In this document: positions 1 to 11,419 of the stretch, piece after piece
How the letters are laid out: each line of letters starts with the position of its first letter
Numbering within the stretch: the first letter of the stretch is position 1
NCBI GenBank assembly: GCA_963575745.1
Contig: CAUYUJ010004559.1
Span: forward strand, 73,271 to 137,270
Direction of reading: 5' to 3'
DNA length: 64,000 bases
Source: Prorocentrum cordatum
Lineage: Eukaryota > Sar > Dinophyceae > Prorocentrales > Prorocentraceae
Program-made: the position numbers and the translations under genes
Notes under the pieces: model-generated
Database searches by the model: none
Seen by the model: the letters and a program-made list of their open reading frames with translations, nothing else
What the model was told of the DNA's origin: nothing

Positions 1-212
1 AGCCCTCTCTTGCTTCTGCTCTTCGGTCAGAGGGACGCCGTCCTTGGCGTCGTCGGCGCCCGCGAAGACGGTCACGAACGTGTTCCTGAGCATGTCGGGC
101 TCCAGCGGGAAGCCGTGGCCACACAGGGAGCGCGGGCGAAGATGGTATTCACAATTGCGGTATTCACAACCGTATATGGTTGGGTTCTTCGCCAGGCTAT
201 TTTGTCGTCAGT
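1..212 (-). CDS. possible coding exon running off the window start
   Basis: Read on the minus strand, about 70 codons are open from a TGA just above position 212 to the window edge. The stretch includes LCGHGFPLEPDMLRNTFVTV followed by an acidic, lysine-rich segment. Composition is balanced and unlike the low-complexity frames around it, so it may be an internal exon whose remaining exons lie outside the window. No family was recognised and no clear splice acceptor is visible. A chance open frame is the alternative. Confidence 0.25.
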
Positions 213-1090
213 GGCTCAGCGTCGACAGCTTCTGGGCGTATGTGATTGCCATCAGACGATGTGGGAACTCTCCAGGAACCAACTAGAACTTCATCTGGCT
301 CCCCAGTGAGGTTTTCGATCAAGTTCAGAGCACCTCCAGTGCAGCCGCTGTGTCGTAGTTTCTCGCGACTGACGATCGCGGAGCGATCGGCCATTCGTAT
401 CCGACGGATCCCAGATCAACGTTATGCAGCAAGAGTTTGCATTCGGCTTGACCAAGGAGTCGTGAATTCTTCGCGCTTATCGATCGCCGAGTGGCTGGTT
501 CCCCAGATCGGTCAGCAGACTCCGCAGCAGAAGATTGCCAAAGTTGCATGTTTTTGCTATCCGATTGTAACCTTTGGTTTGTGATTCTCTGGCAGAGTAC
601 ATATTCCAGCAACCACGTGTCAACCCTACCCCCGCAGGTCAAATTCATTGGCTTACGCCGCGCCACTGACCCTTTGGGGCGGCATCGAGAGTGAAAAACA
701 GAATTCGCGGAACGCGCGCGGTCGCTAGGTAATCTTGGGGTTTTGGTCTGTCGTACGTAGCGTGTGGGGTTCAAAAGAGGGCGGAGAGCGCCCAAGAACT
801 AGGGGCCTCATGCCTCGAGGCTCGATCCCCCCCGTGTTCCTTCCTTTGCGATGTGGTGGCACTGCCAGGGAGGCCGATCCTCATCCCGGACTTTCGGCGG
901 TGGGTCCTGGTACCGAAAACGTTTTTGGAGGCTGAATTCGAGGAGATGTCTCGGGTGGTCGAACCACGAAAATATGTGAGACGTCGGCGGCGACGACGAA
1001 ATCTTATTTCCCTTTTGTTCCTAGTCCTCCTCTTCCCCCTCGTCCTTCCCCTCTTCTTCTTCTCGATTGAGGTAGATGCCCGCGGCAGTT
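213..1090. other. no recognisable gene
   Basis: Unique-looking sequence of moderate GC. Several short frames are open on both strands, but none has a recognisable motif or a sustained protein-like composition. Confidence 0.5.
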
Positions 1091-1151
<61 letters not shown>

Positions 1152-1195
1152 TATATATATATATAATATATATATATATATTAATATGTTATATA
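1091..1195. repeat. CA/TA microsatellite
   Basis: A short CA run leads into about 90 bp of nearly pure TA, with a few interruptions toward the end. Confidence 0.95.
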
Positions 1196-1314
1196 AACTT
1201 ATATGTATGGTGGCCTTCGGACCATCCCGCCACCGTGCCTTGGTTGTCGGCGTGGGATCCTTGGCGCCTGGGCTGCGGATTAGGAATTACATGCTTCAAG
1301 TGGTACTTGTTTTT

Positions 1315-1850
1315 TTTTGAGCTTCTTGGGGTCTCTTGGGGAGCCTCTTGGGATCTTCTTGGGGCCTTGGGGGGCCTCTTGGGGGCCCCGTGGGCCCTGT
1401 TGGGCGCCTCTTGGGTTCCCTGGGGCCGTTTTGGGGCAGAGAATGCTCGAATTGTTGGTTCAGGCTCCTCCCCTTGGGCCCTCATTGGGCCGTCTTGGGG
1501 CACTCTTGCGCCGTCTTCGGAGCCTCTTGGGCCGTCTTGGCGCCCTCTTGGGCCGTTTCGAGCGCCTTTTGGGAACTTGTCGGGCCGTTTCGGGGCCGTC
1601 TTTGGGGACCCTGGGGCCGTCTTCGACGCCGCGAGGGCAGCAAAAAACGTGCATGATGATAATAATATAGGTTTTCCGAAAGGAATTCGACGATTTTGGC
1701 CTCCGGGGCCCTTTTGGGGATGTTCTTGGCAGTTTCCTGGGCCGTTTGGGAGGCTTCTGGGGCCGTCTTGGGGCCATCCTGGGCGTCGGGGCCGTCTTGG
1801 ACCGTCTTGGGGGCCTGTTGGGCGGCCCCAGCGGCTGTCGTGGACTTCCA
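1315..1850. repeat. degenerate G-rich short-period array
   Basis: Dozens of variants of a 10-12 bp unit around CTTGGGGCCTC occupy about 540 bp. The array is interrupted near 1640-1690 by an A/T-rich insert. Long frames are open on both strands because of this bias and are not genes. Two arrays of the same family lie at 58870-59460 and 59745-60320. Confidence 0.85.
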
Positions 1851-2789
1851 AAAGGAGCCCGGGAAGGGCCTGACCCCTCCGGATGACCTCTGGCTGGACG
1901 GCCCCCCGCCTTCCAAATCGACCAGACTGGGCTCTGGGGGGAGGGGTTTGGGGAGGGGGAAGCATCTCACACGCCGATGATCCCCAAGGGGTCGGCAGAT
2001 TTATGAAAAACCAGCTGGGGCTCAGAATGTAAGGATTTCTGCGGCCTAGTGAAACCCAGCGGGGGAGTTGGATGTTTGTCGTCGATTGGACCCGTAGGGG
2101 TAGGGATGGCAACCAATCGCAAAGTTCTCGTCTTTCAGTATCGTCATTCTGGCGCCCTCAGCGTGAGGCGCTCGCGCTCTCATCCTCTCGCAACGATGCT
2201 ACGTTGGAATCTACACTCCCACAACCCTTGCCGAGACTAGCGTAGCTGTTTCCCCAGGCAGTGCGTGCACTGACAAGGGGACCCACCTCCTCGGTGAGAG
2301 CTCTGGGTATGGGCCGACGCCGGACTTGTACGTTCCGCAGGCTGCGCCATGGGTCCCGCCATGGGTCCCGCCCCCTCGTCTCGTAGGGCGCCAGCCATAC
2401 ATCCACGCCGATCCCGGCCAGGCCGGTGCCGGGCTTCGGATCGGTGCGTGCGCCCCCCTCGGCCAAGCCAGGAGGGCGTGCGCACCAGCGCTGGGCCCAG
2501 GGTGCGCCCGGCGGGGGTCGGCGTGGGTGCACGGCCGGCTGCCTTCCCGACCGTGGGTGGGTTCCGCCCAGCGTGCGCACCGTCCACGGGCGCCCCTTCT
2601 GCGCGGGCGGATAGTTTTGGCTTCCACGATCTGTCCTGCACGTCGCGCCGTGGGTGCCGCCCACAGGGTCGGGTGCGCGCCGGCGGGGATGTCGGGGTGC
2701 CGCACCCTGCGTCGTGGTCGGGGTCCCTCGCGCCGGGGGGGGGGGAGTTTTTCAGCTCCGCAGGTTTCGCCATACTGCTTTGCGTTGGC
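1851..2789. other. GC-rich non-coding sequence, probable intron or spacer
   Basis: No protein motif was recognised. A segment near 2500 is partly repeated near 2667 (gggtgcgc followed by cggcgggg), so part of this stretch arose by local duplication. It may belong to the long intron upstream of the kinase exons. Confidence 0.4.
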
Positions 2790-3010
2790 TGGCCTTCTTT
2801 TGCATCTTCTTGCGGTGCTTTGCATCGCTCTGGTCTGCACTGCTTGGCGTTCCACTGCGCTGCTCTGCACCGCTCTGCGCCGCTCTACCCTGTCCTGCAT
2901 TGTCTGGCATTGCTTAGCATCGCTTTGATTTGCACGGCTCTGCACAGCTTTCATTTGTTTGTGATTGCTCTGCGTTCCCTTGCGTTACTCCGCATTGCTT
3001 GCGTTGTTGT
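2790..3010. repeat. degenerate short tandem array, GCATTGCT type
   Basis: Many variants of a roughly 10 bp unit around tgcattgctc. The complementary version (agcaatgcca) forms the array at 33150-33395, so one repeat family occurs in both orientations. Confidence 0.7.
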
Positions 3011-3274
3011 GCATTCACCGTGTAGTTTACTCTGTTTTTTGGCGTTTGGGTCTACGTTGGAATGCACTTGTGCGAATTTCTCAGACGAACGTTTCGATGA
3101 GTTCGTGGTGAAGCGGAGTGGAGGCATAACCTCAAATGGCACGCGTTACCGTACATATTGAAAAGGAGGGTTGGGTCCTGACGGTTGACAAAATAAGTGG
3201 GGCGACGGTTAAAATGTCCAGCAAGTTTCGCAGAGGGTTGTAGTTGGCTGCGAATGCGATTACAAAAGAACTAA

Positions 3275-3968
<694 letters not shown>

Positions 3969-4092
3969 CCGCTCGCTCTGGCCGTAGGCTGTAATACGTT
4001 GTGCTAGTCACGCGGCTTAGAAGGAGGCGCCCAAATCATTCAGCTGTCCCCTCGCAGGCTTCGTCCAGGGGTACCCGAAGGAAAAGCGACAT

Positions 4093-4193
4093 ACTTCGGA
4101 GATCCGCGCGGACTTTACGATCTGTGCTGGGCACCCCTGGCGCGCTCGATGGGGTCTGGCGCCGACCCAAGACATCAGTGCGGATCTCCGAGT
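4093..4193. mobile_element. hairpin (MITE-like) element, family H1
   Basis: Imperfect inverted repeat of about 100 bp with arms of about 40 bp. The left arm starts acttcggagatccgcgcgga and the right arm ends cggatctccgagt. The same arms form the intron element at 18493-18699. Confidence 0.7.
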
Positions 4194-4646
4194 GTCATGT
4201 TAATTTTGTTGTTCTTTCTGATCTCACGACATGGGTCGATGCTTTTCCCTGGCATCAACTGGGCGAAGGTACCCCCAGCCCACCAGGGAAGGAGCCACCA
4301 GGAGAAGACCCGGTGAGAAACGGGGACACCCCCACCCCCACCGCGGGCCGCTCCGCGAGTGCGCCAACGGGAGAGCCGTGGAGAGGACGGTGTCTCCGTT
4401 CTGGCGGCGTGCTGTTCTGTGCGCTCAGCGCCCCATTTATTTGTTTGCCCCCTCCGCGTCCGCAGGCTGCGGCCGCAGCCGCCGGCCAGACTGTGTGCTC
4501 GTCTCGACTCCTCTCCGCCGCGTCCGCCAGCCGCGTCTCGCAGCCGGCGTCATCAACAGCACATGCTCGGAGGCCACCATCGTGCACGCCAACGTGGCCC
4601 TCCTCCCGCCAGAAGAGGGGGGGCAGTGTGGGAGAAGGGGTCGGAG

Positions 4647-4802
4647 GGCACCAACTATACACCAACACCGATCCTGGCCCAGGATCACCCTGGGCCCAGG
4701 ATCGGCGTATATGCCTTCTTGCGCAAGGCAGGCGGGCGTATACACCGATCCTGGGCCCAGGGTGATCCTGGCCAGGATCGGTGTTGGTGTACAGTCGGTG
4801 CC
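4647..4802. mobile_element. hairpin (MITE-like) element, family H2
   Basis: Long inverted repeat of 156 bp with arms of about 70 bp around a loop near 4716-4726. The left arm starts ggcaccaactatacaccaac and the right arm ends with its near complement. The motif gatcctgg recurs in both arms. It has terminal inverted repeats and no coding capacity. Confidence 0.8.
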
Positions 4803-4916
4803 TTCCTAAGGGGGGGGCAGGGGCACGTTGCCGTTGGGAACGGGAGCCTCCCGAGGCCGCACGGAGCTGTGCCAGGTCCTCGCGCTTCGGTGCTGGCAGC
4901 GGCTTGAGCCTCTGGT

Positions 4917-5047
4917 GGGGGGCCCAAAAGTATACACCACCACCTCCTCCCTCACCCCCTCCCTCTCCCAGGAAAGAGGGGAGGAAGAAGCTGGTAGAGG
5001 AGAGAGGAGGAATCGACGTGGTGGTGGTGTATACTCTTTGGGTCCCC
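4917..5047. mobile_element. hairpin (MITE-like) element, family H3
   Basis: Inverted repeat whose left arm begins ggggcccaaaagtatacacc and whose right arm ends in the near complement (ggtgtatactctttgggtcc). The interior is CT-rich on the left and AG-rich on the right, so the whole can fold. It lies about 115 bp after the preceding hairpin and shares the tatacaccaac-type terminal motif with it. Confidence 0.7.
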
Positions 5048-5222
5048 ATCTGGCAACCGAGCAGAGCGCGGAGCTGAGCCGCGCTCTTCTTGCGTGGGAG
5101 CGGAAGCACCGAGTTTGAAGTTGCACTGCCACGAAGGGAGAACATAGCCTTCGCTCCGTTGCCTCTTGCTGCCTCCATGTCTCTCGTCGGAGGTGGCTAG
5201 GCCTCCGACCCCGGCACGTCGA

Positions 5223-5365
5223 TCGAGGCATTGGCCGTTTTCGGTTCGCGAGGGGGCGTCGCGGCCGTCCTCCTTGCGGGTCCAGGGCCGTCGGTTTCGG
5301 TCCCAGGCCGTTTTCACTAGAGGGAGGTTTATGAAAAGGAGGTTTGTCCACCGCCGATTCTCCTC
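5223..5365. repeat. dispersed repeat family G, copy 1
   Basis: About 140 bp starting near ttggccgttttcggttcgcg and ending in ggtttgtccaccgccga. Clear relatives lie at 20775-20922 and, more diverged, at 18098-18232. The terminal motif ggtttgtccaccgccgat occurs again at 5494-5511. The following 300 bp (5366-5800) hold no recognisable gene. Confidence 0.75.
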
Positions 5366-5799
5366 GTCTCCCTCCCCCCCCAGCGCCCCCTTCCCCCTGT
5401 CGTTCCTCCCTCCCCCCAGCGCAGGCCTTTGCAAAGGGCCTGGAGCACACGTCTGAGCTGTACCGCACCGCCGAGCTGTACTCACCGCCGAGGTTTGTCC
5501 ACCGCCGATGTCGTCCCTCGTCACGCGCCCTCCCCGTTTTTTCGTGCTCTCGTTCCGCCTGCTGCCTCGCCTGCCTCTCACCTCTCCGGCTCTTTGTCTG
5601 CCGCCCCCTCTTCTTCTGCATGTTTTCGTGTGCGTGCACGTGGTTGAGTCGGGCCTGTCCCTCGACAGGAGGACTGTTCAAAGATAGTCAAAACATAGCC
5701 TGGGGACGATTTTTTTGTATTTGTTGACCATTTGGGGGTATTTGTTTGACTACTTTTTAGTTTTCGTCCAAATCCCCCTGAAGGGAGACAGGCCCGACC

Positions 5800-5998
5800 T
5801 AAGTAGATGTATTTGTATATATGTATGTTTATACATATATACATATATATATATGTGTACATATATATATATATATATATAGATATGCCTGCCTGTCTGC
5901 CTGTTTGCCAGCGTACCTTTCTCTCTCTCTCTCTCTGTCTTCCTCCCTGCCTGCCTGCCTGCGTTCTTGTCTGTCTGTCTGTCTGTCTGCCAGTCGTG
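5800..5998. repeat. TA/TACA and CTGY microsatellites
   Basis: 5800-5884 is TA-rich with TACA and TATG interruptions. 5885-5998 is made of CTGC, CTGT and CTCT units. Confidence 0.9.
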
Positions 5999-6027
5999 TT
6001 GTGGAATCTTCTTTTCTAAAGGATCGT

Positions 6028-6362
6028 TAGTGTTGATCCTGCCCTTCGGTGCCTATTTTTGTCGAGTAGAGTTCTCCTCCGGGGCTCGCACTTGGTTTTT
6101 ACAAGGGAGCGTCTTGAGCCTTTGTAACAATTGCAGCTCCCGCCTGATACTTCCTCACAGTGTATTCCGAAATCGGACTCTCGCTCAGGATGTCCTCTCA
6201 ATGTATGCAGGAATCGAGCTCTCGCGTGGCACTTCCTCGCCATGTATTCAGACGCCGCGCCCTCGACACTCAGGAATCACGGTCTCGCTTTGGCCTTTCT
6301 CACGATTGACTCTGGAATCATTCGAGACTCCTCGCGCATCATGCAGGACTCACGCTTCAGCA
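6028..6362. repeat. dispersed repeat block Z, copy 1
   Basis: The block starts near tgttgatcctgcccttcggt and carries ggggctcgcacttggttttt and then several roughly 40 bp units of the type gaatcgcgctctcgctcggg. It ends with atcatgcaggactcacgctt. Copies 2 and 3 are at 6737-7068 and 13930-14340. Confidence 0.8.
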
Positions 6363-6410
6363 ACCGGCCTGCTCGACCTGGCCGCCTGGGCCCGCCTTCA
6401 GGGGCTGCGC

Positions 6411-6736
6411 CAAACACACGTGGCGGGTAGTGAAGATGTGCCCGCAAAGGGCACCATCGAAGACGAAGAGTACGGATACAGTCGGGGCGCTGACGAAGGA
6501 ACCCCTTTCATTTGGGAGGGGTTCAGTGTTCCTTAGTCCTTTTGCAGTCTGCCTCAGGTGTTCCTTAGGCTTTCGATGGCAAGTCGAAGCTTCACTTCGG
6601 GAAAGAAGGTGCCCCGTTCCTTATGTAGGGTTCCTTGGGTCAACACCCCGACTATATCGAGGCTTGGGATACACGTATCGAGTGGCACGCGAGCAGATAC
6701 GAGCGAACAGTCTTAAGTTCGTATGTCTAAAAAAAG
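6411..6736. repeat. dispersed repeat block X-Y, copy 1
   Basis: The block begins near gcgccaaacacacgtggcgg and ends near gagcgaacagtcttaa. A shortened copy lies at 12793-12932. Its middle part (about 6497-6665) is also homologous to 36397-36557, sharing the motifs gttcctta, cgaagttca-like and gggtcaac. Confidence 0.75.
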
Positions 6737-7068
6737 ATTAGTGTTGATCCCCACGGTGCCCAGTTTTTTTTGTTTTTTTTGTTTTTCCCCATTATAGTGT
6801 TCCTTCCCGGGCTCGCACCTGGTTGCACCTGGTTTTTTACATCGGAAAATCGTGGGGCTCAGAATGCGTTGCTGGTGCCCGAACTGAAACAACGGCTCCC
6901 GCCTGACACTTCCTCACATATTCATTTGAGAATCGCGCTCTCGCGCGGAATGGCCTCACACTGTATGTAGGAATCGCGCCTTCGACTTTCAGGAATCAGG
7001 CTCTTCCTCCGACTTTTCTCATTATCTATTTGGGAATCGCGCTATCGCTCGGGACATCCTTGCGATTT
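6737..7068. repeat. dispersed repeat block Z, copy 2
   Basis: Starts agtgttgatccccacggtgc, has a T-rich stretch, gggctcgcacctggtt, and then units gagaatcgcgctctcgcgcg, gaatcgcgccttcgac and gaatcgcgctatcgctcggg. It lies just 3' of LINE-A (which is on the minus strand). 7069-7430 holds no recognisable gene. Confidence 0.8.
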
Positions 7069-7430
7069 GAGTTCTACTCCTAGCCCCCCTCCTGCTACTC
7101 TCTCTCGTGCTCCATGCTTCTCCATCCCTCTTGTCCCTTCCTTCCATTTGTCCTCTCTTCCCTTGTTTTAGGTTTTTTCCCCCTGAGGCTCCAACCACCT
7201 TATCTGTCCCGCATTGGGGCTTGCACCCAGGCTGCACATGGCGCTTGCAGCCTGCAACAAGAAAAGGCGCCTTGCAATCACCCTCAAACAGATGGGCGAA
7301 GGGAGGCGACGAGGCAAAGGCAGGCACCGAATCCCTGAAGGATTGGGAACCCGAGGCCAAACGCCTGTCTGGACAAACGTGAGACATGTGCAGCACCTTC
7401 GACCAGAGCAAAACAAAATTAGAGCGGCTA

Positions 7431-9653
7431 TTAATCTGAGTCGTCCTGATCAGCGTCGGGATTTGAGCTGGGGACAGACGGAGCGGCGCCAGCCGCGATA
7501 CAGAGACGACGAACCCTGGCCTGGAACTCGCTTGCCTTCTCTTCCTCCCTCAAACGATCTGCCAACTCACGCTGCGGGTGCATGGGTCTAGGGGCAGCAG
7601 GCGGATGAGGAGGAGGGGGCACGGGTTCACTCACAGCCGTGGGCAACTCGTCCTGAAACAGATTAGAGCCGTCACGAAGATTGACTCCCAACTGCACCAC
7701 CACCCCCTTTCTCTTAGGGTGACGGCTCTTGCAGATCTGCTGCCAAACCCAAACTCCGAACTTACTGGGAGGGGGGTCGCAGCGAGCAGCCAGACCACGG
7801 AGGGTACCGTGGGAGGAGTAAAACTTACACTTCATACAAATCACAAGCTCAGACCCGTCACTGCACGGGAACATCACACACTTGTGCTGAAGGGCGGTGA
7901 GCTTGTCGGCACTGCAGGCTTTTAAACCAGAACAACGACCAGGAAGGGGTTTCGAACCGTCCCGAGGCCGACGAATCTGGAAACACCGAGAGCAGCGCCA
8001 AAAGCCTTCAAACCTAAACCACTTGTGAACGTTACCAGAAGCAGCTTTGGGCACGTTCACCACAGGGAGGTAAGGCACATCTTTGATAGAGCTGAGAGCT
8101 GCAAACTCTGGCAGCAACTTAGCCGCGAGCTTGCAGGCAGCCCTGGCAAACTTCACACACTCGTTAGCTTCTTCCAGCACATTCGAGTCTGAGGGATGAA
8201 ACGCAAGGGCCTCCTTAGCCCCTTGGTCGGCCAAGCGATTCCCTAGACGAGCGGCTTCCTCCTGAGCTGAGATGCCTTCCTCAGCCAAGGACTGGTGAGC
8301 CTTAATTTTGAGCAATTCACGAATGTGACGACGCTCGTGCCTGGACAACAGCTGAACAAAGACACCAGAGTACATACGTTTGAAAAAGGTTTGAGCATCC
8401 CTTGGAAGCTCATGTTGGGTAACAACGTTGGCACAATCGGTGATGATCGAGCTGGGGCCAGTGAGACACATGACCGCTCCCCAGTATCCCGAAAACTCGC
8501 CGGCCTGAGGGGTCTGAGGGAGCGGGGCCCACACAGGGCATCTCATGGTACACAGCAGCTTATCATCGTCGGAAAACAAAACCGCACACCAGGACGCACG
8601 ATTCAGCTCTTTTATAACGTGCCGAGAGCAGGAACCGTCAACAAAAACTTTCCCCTGGAGGCTGAAAACATTGTCTGAAGGCGGGTCCCCACGCCACGAG
8701 ACGTCCCAGGAACCCTCTTCGAGCGGGGGGGGGTGTTCGTCACCAGGATGAGCCAGGATGCCTCGGGTAACCAGAGTCAAGCGATGTCTTCCCTGCGAAA
8801 CGAAGTCCGTCACCCCGTCGACGATCTCATCCCCCACAGCTTCACGACGTTTGGCGTCCAAACAAGGACAAACCCATAACCTGTGGTACAAAGTGTCACG
8901 AGCCTTCCCACACAACTCACAAAACTCTGGGAACTCGTACCCTTTGGACCTGGCGTAGATGCGAGTCCACACCGCACCCGTGCTCCAGGCTCGGATAATG
9001 CCCTTTTCAAGCGGAGAAAAACGTTTGGTAGCTAGAGCTTCATGGACGACATCGAGGCAGCCCCGACCGGGGAGAGAAAGCTTACCTCCAATCATCCACT
9101 CCAGCTGTCTGAAAACCGCCTCCATGGCGAGATGGCGCACGAGAGCAGGCGACAGGCACAGCAACGGCAACTCCACGCCGCGATCGTCGATCAGCGTGGC
9201 GAAGTTGGGCATCTGCCAACTGATCCTCTCGAGACTTTTCCTCATGGCTGAGATTGGACCTGAAACAGATCTCCAAGACTTGGACTCCAAACCAAAAACC
9301 GACCCCCACGCTTCTCTCATTTCAGCAAAACTCAAAACCGAGGGGTGAGAGGACAAATGGGCGTGCCAGAGTTCCTTATGCCACCTACATATCGGAGCAA
9401 TCTGAACCGCCCAGGTGGGGTCCTTTTCCAGATGCAGAAGAATCGAAAGCGAGCGGTCACCCGCACTCGGCTTGATAGTACTGGCAAAGGACCGTCTTAA
9501 AGCCAAAAGTTCCCCGTCGGAAATCCCTGAGATTTCGGCGCCGTAAGTGGCAGCAGGAAGGACCCCAGAGCACCAGACATTTCGAGCCTTGCGTCCGACC
9601 GTGCGAGCGAGTCTCCCCACGCGCTTACTTTGTTGAACCCTTCCAAAACCCAC
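7431..9653 (-). CDS. LINE-A ORF2 3' part: RT thumb, zinc motif, RNase H
   Basis: 740 codons. Residues 10-60 contain VGRLARTVGRKAR and VLPAATYGAE, typical of the region after the reverse transcriptase palm. A CX2C-H-C motif (C245, C248, H257, C262) follows. The RNase H domain spans about 335-485, with DGS at 339-341, E386, D406, H453 (KAHQ) and D476 (LADQ), so the four acidic catalytic residues are present. The C-terminal tail (545-650) is rich in Cys pairs (WRCSRC, VICMKC), probably nucleic-acid binding. The first Met is unlikely to be a natural start: the real upstream sequence (RT core) is deleted. RNase H would remove the RNA strand during target-primed reverse transcription. Confidence 0.8.
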   Translation of the reverse strand: MGFGRVQQSKRVGRLARTVGRKARNVWCSGVLPAATYGAEISGISDGELLALRRSFASTIKPSAGDRSLSILLHLEKDPTWAVQIAPICRWHKELWHAHLSSHPSVLSFAEMREAWGSVFGLESKSWRSVSGPISAMRKSLERISWQMPNFATLIDDRGVELPLLCLSPALVRHLAMEAVFRQLEWMIGGKLSLPGRGCLDVVHEALATKRFSPLEKGIIRAWSTGAVWTRIYARSKGYEFPEFCELCGKARDTLYHRLWVCPCLDAKRREAVGDEIVDGVTDFVSQGRHRLTLVTRGILAHPGDEHPPPLEEGSWDVSWRGDPPSDNVFSLQGKVFVDGSCSRHVIKELNRASWCAVLFSDDDKLLCTMRCPVWAPLPQTPQAGEFSGYWGAVMCLTGPSSIITDCANVVTQHELPRDAQTFFKRMYSGVFVQLLSRHERRHIRELLKIKAHQSLAEEGISAQEEAARLGNRLADQGAKEALAFHPSDSNVLEEANECVKFARAACKLAAKLLPEFAALSSIKDVPYLPVVNVPKAASGNVHKWFRFEGFWRCSRCFQIRRPRDGSKPLPGRCSGLKACSADKLTALQHKCVMFPCSDGSELVICMKCKFYSSHGTLRGLAARCDPPPSKFGVWVWQQICKSRHPKRKGVVVQLGVNLRDGSNLFQDELPTAVSEPVPPPPHPPAAPRPMHPQRELADRLREEEKASEFQARVRRLCIAAGAAPSVPSSNPDADQDDSD

Positions 9654-11341
9654 TGCTTCCAGGACGCCTGGGAGGCCGAGCGAGTTTCATGGATGGTCTG
9701 GTCCAGGGCACCACGGATACGATCTTTTAAAACTTGCGTCACCTCCATGTCCACCGTGCTCGGGGACAACTCGGCCTTCGCAGCGAAGGCTTGAGCGTCG
9801 CGGAGCAGCAACGCGCGCTCCACCAGAGCGCTCGAGATAGACGCCGAAGGCTGGAGGAGAGGCTGTGTGGCCGCCTCAAGCGGCGCTCCCTGACTGAGCA
9901 GACCGACAAGCACCTGAAAACGCTGCCAAAGCCATCTGGTGGCGAAAAGGGACGGGTTACGAGGGTTGCGAACGTCCTGATCCATAACCGAACGCCACAC
10001 CAATTTGGGGGGCTGGCCCCGAAGGCCCATCCGCGGGAGGTCGACCCCAGTGACACGAGTGAGTTCGACTTCGGCCGCATCGGCCCATTCCCCATAACGC
10101 TGGTCTAAAATCTCCTGCGTGCGCAACCCATCGCCAGATCGAGCGGTGTCGACACCGCTCTGAAGCTTGGCAAGAAGGCTCGCCAGATCGGGGGGAGCCA
10201 GCTGCGGACCCACCATCTTCTCGACAGGGATCCTAGGAGGCTTCCTGAACGCGAGCGAACGCAGCCGTCCGATCTGAGGGAAAAGGGTAAGCCGAACGGG
10301 CGAGTGAGGAGAGAGGTCGGACTCGGAGATCATCGAACCCCCCCGAATAGCCGAACTAAGGCCTCGACTGCACACGAAGAAATCGCTTAAACGTAAACCC
10401 CCCGTCGTCGTACAGGTCCCCACGACATCAGGAAAAACTACCCGTCCTTCAGAGCGAACGTCAAATCCTGACTCTTGCAGCAAGGCCGGGTGGAAATTAA
10501 AGTCGCCGCCAATCAGCCAAGATGATCCACATGATGAGACTGCCGCCCCGAGGTCGGCTAAGAGCGTGCTGTTGGGCTCTTCCAGCTTCTTACCGTCCTG
10601 CATGTAAACCGAGAAAACCGAGACCTCCAAACCCCCAGGAATCTGAACGGCCGCGCCCATCACGCGGTGCAACAACTTGGAGACGTCAGGGAGACGATGG
10701 AGGCCCAGCCAACTGCGACAAAGGATAGCAACCCCTCCAGACGTACCTCCTGACTCAGACTCCAAGGCAGGCTCCCACAAACTTTTCCACCCCGCTCGAA
10801 GGGCCCAGGCAGAGGCTTGGAGGATGTCCTCCTGAGAGGCTAAATGGTGCTCTTGCAACACTACTATATGGGCCTGGGATCTGGAGAGCCAAGACTTGCC
10901 TGAGGATTTCCACCCCGACACGTTGCACGTCTCAAAAGATAAGGCGACCGCATCAACGTGAGGAGGGGTATCCTGGGCAACGAAGGGCTTCACATAAACA
11001 GGGTCCCGAGGTCCAGGCAGAGAAGTGATCTGAGCAACTCTGGCCTGAATCGCGTGACCACGCTTGAGACAGGTAGGGCCACTCGAGCAAGACTTCACTC
11101 GCTCTTGCCTCACAATCTCCAAAGGAGGCCGAGCTGAGATGGCGTCAGCCAAAGAGATAAACAGCGAGCGATCGGCGGAGGCCCAGATACTCGAAAGAGG
11201 GGAGGCTGGCGAGGGGACTGAGGCCTCGGGTGACTGGTCCTCGTCGCCACCGCCTCTCAGGACGGATCTGCCTTGCCAGGCCCTGTCAGAGCCGTCCCCT
11301 GCAAAAAGAAAAAAGAAACGAAACGCATCGGATTGCAGCAA
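9497..11341 (-). CDS. LINE-A ORF2 5' part: EEP-family endonuclease
   Basis: 614 codons. An endonuclease/exonuclease/phosphatase fold covers about residues 130-355, with the full catalytic set visible: N140 (TCNVSGW), E164 (LQEHH), Y246, D280 and N282 (GGDFNF), D320 (LSDFFV) and H346 (SPHSPV). This nuclease nicks target DNA to prime reverse transcription. Downstream, residues 360-575 are the linker that normally leads to the reverse transcriptase. After about residue 575 (near 9640) the frame loses similarity and the last 40 residues look like out-of-frame sequence, because the RT core is deleted. The start is uncertain; the first Met lies about 80 bp after the ORF1 stop, beyond a run of G (read on the minus strand). 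Confidence 0.8.
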   Translation of the reverse strand: MLQSDAFRFFFLFAGDGSDRAWQGRSVLRGGGDEDQSPEASVPSPASPLSSIWASADRSLFISLADAISARPPLEIVRQERVKSCSSGPTCLKRGHAIQARVAQITSLPGPRDPVYVKPFVAQDTPPHVDAVALSFETCNVSGWKSSGKSWLSRSQAHIVVLQEHHLASQEDILQASAWALRAGWKSLWEPALESESGGTSGGVAILCRSWLGLHRLPDVSKLLHRVMGAAVQIPGGLEVSVFSVYMQDGKKLEEPNSTLLADLGAAVSSCGSSWLIGGDFNFHPALLQESGFDVRSEGRVVFPDVVGTCTTTGGLRLSDFFVCSRGLSSAIRGGSMISESDLSPHSPVRLTLFPQIGRLRSLAFRKPPRIPVEKMVGPQLAPPDLASLLAKLQSGVDTARSGDGLRTQEILDQRYGEWADAAEVELTRVTGVDLPRMGLRGQPPKLVWRSVMDQDVRNPRNPSLFATRWLWQRFQVLVGLLSQGAPLEAATQPLLQPSASISSALVERALLLRDAQAFAAKAELSPSTVDMEVTQVLKDRIRGALDQTIHETRSASQASWKQWVLEGFNKVSAWGDSLARSDARLEMSGALGSFLLPLTAPKSQGFPTGNFWL

Positions 11342-11419
11342 TCGGAGAGTCCCCCTCCGAGGCGGGGGGGGGGCAGAATCGGGTGTACGTGATACTGTGA
11401 GGCTTCGGCCTCAACCCTG

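Noticed and set aside
4806-5681. 291-codon minus-strand frame at 4.8-5.7 kb
   Set aside because: Spans a hairpin element and a dispersed repeat; composition is that of GC-rich non-coding DNA.
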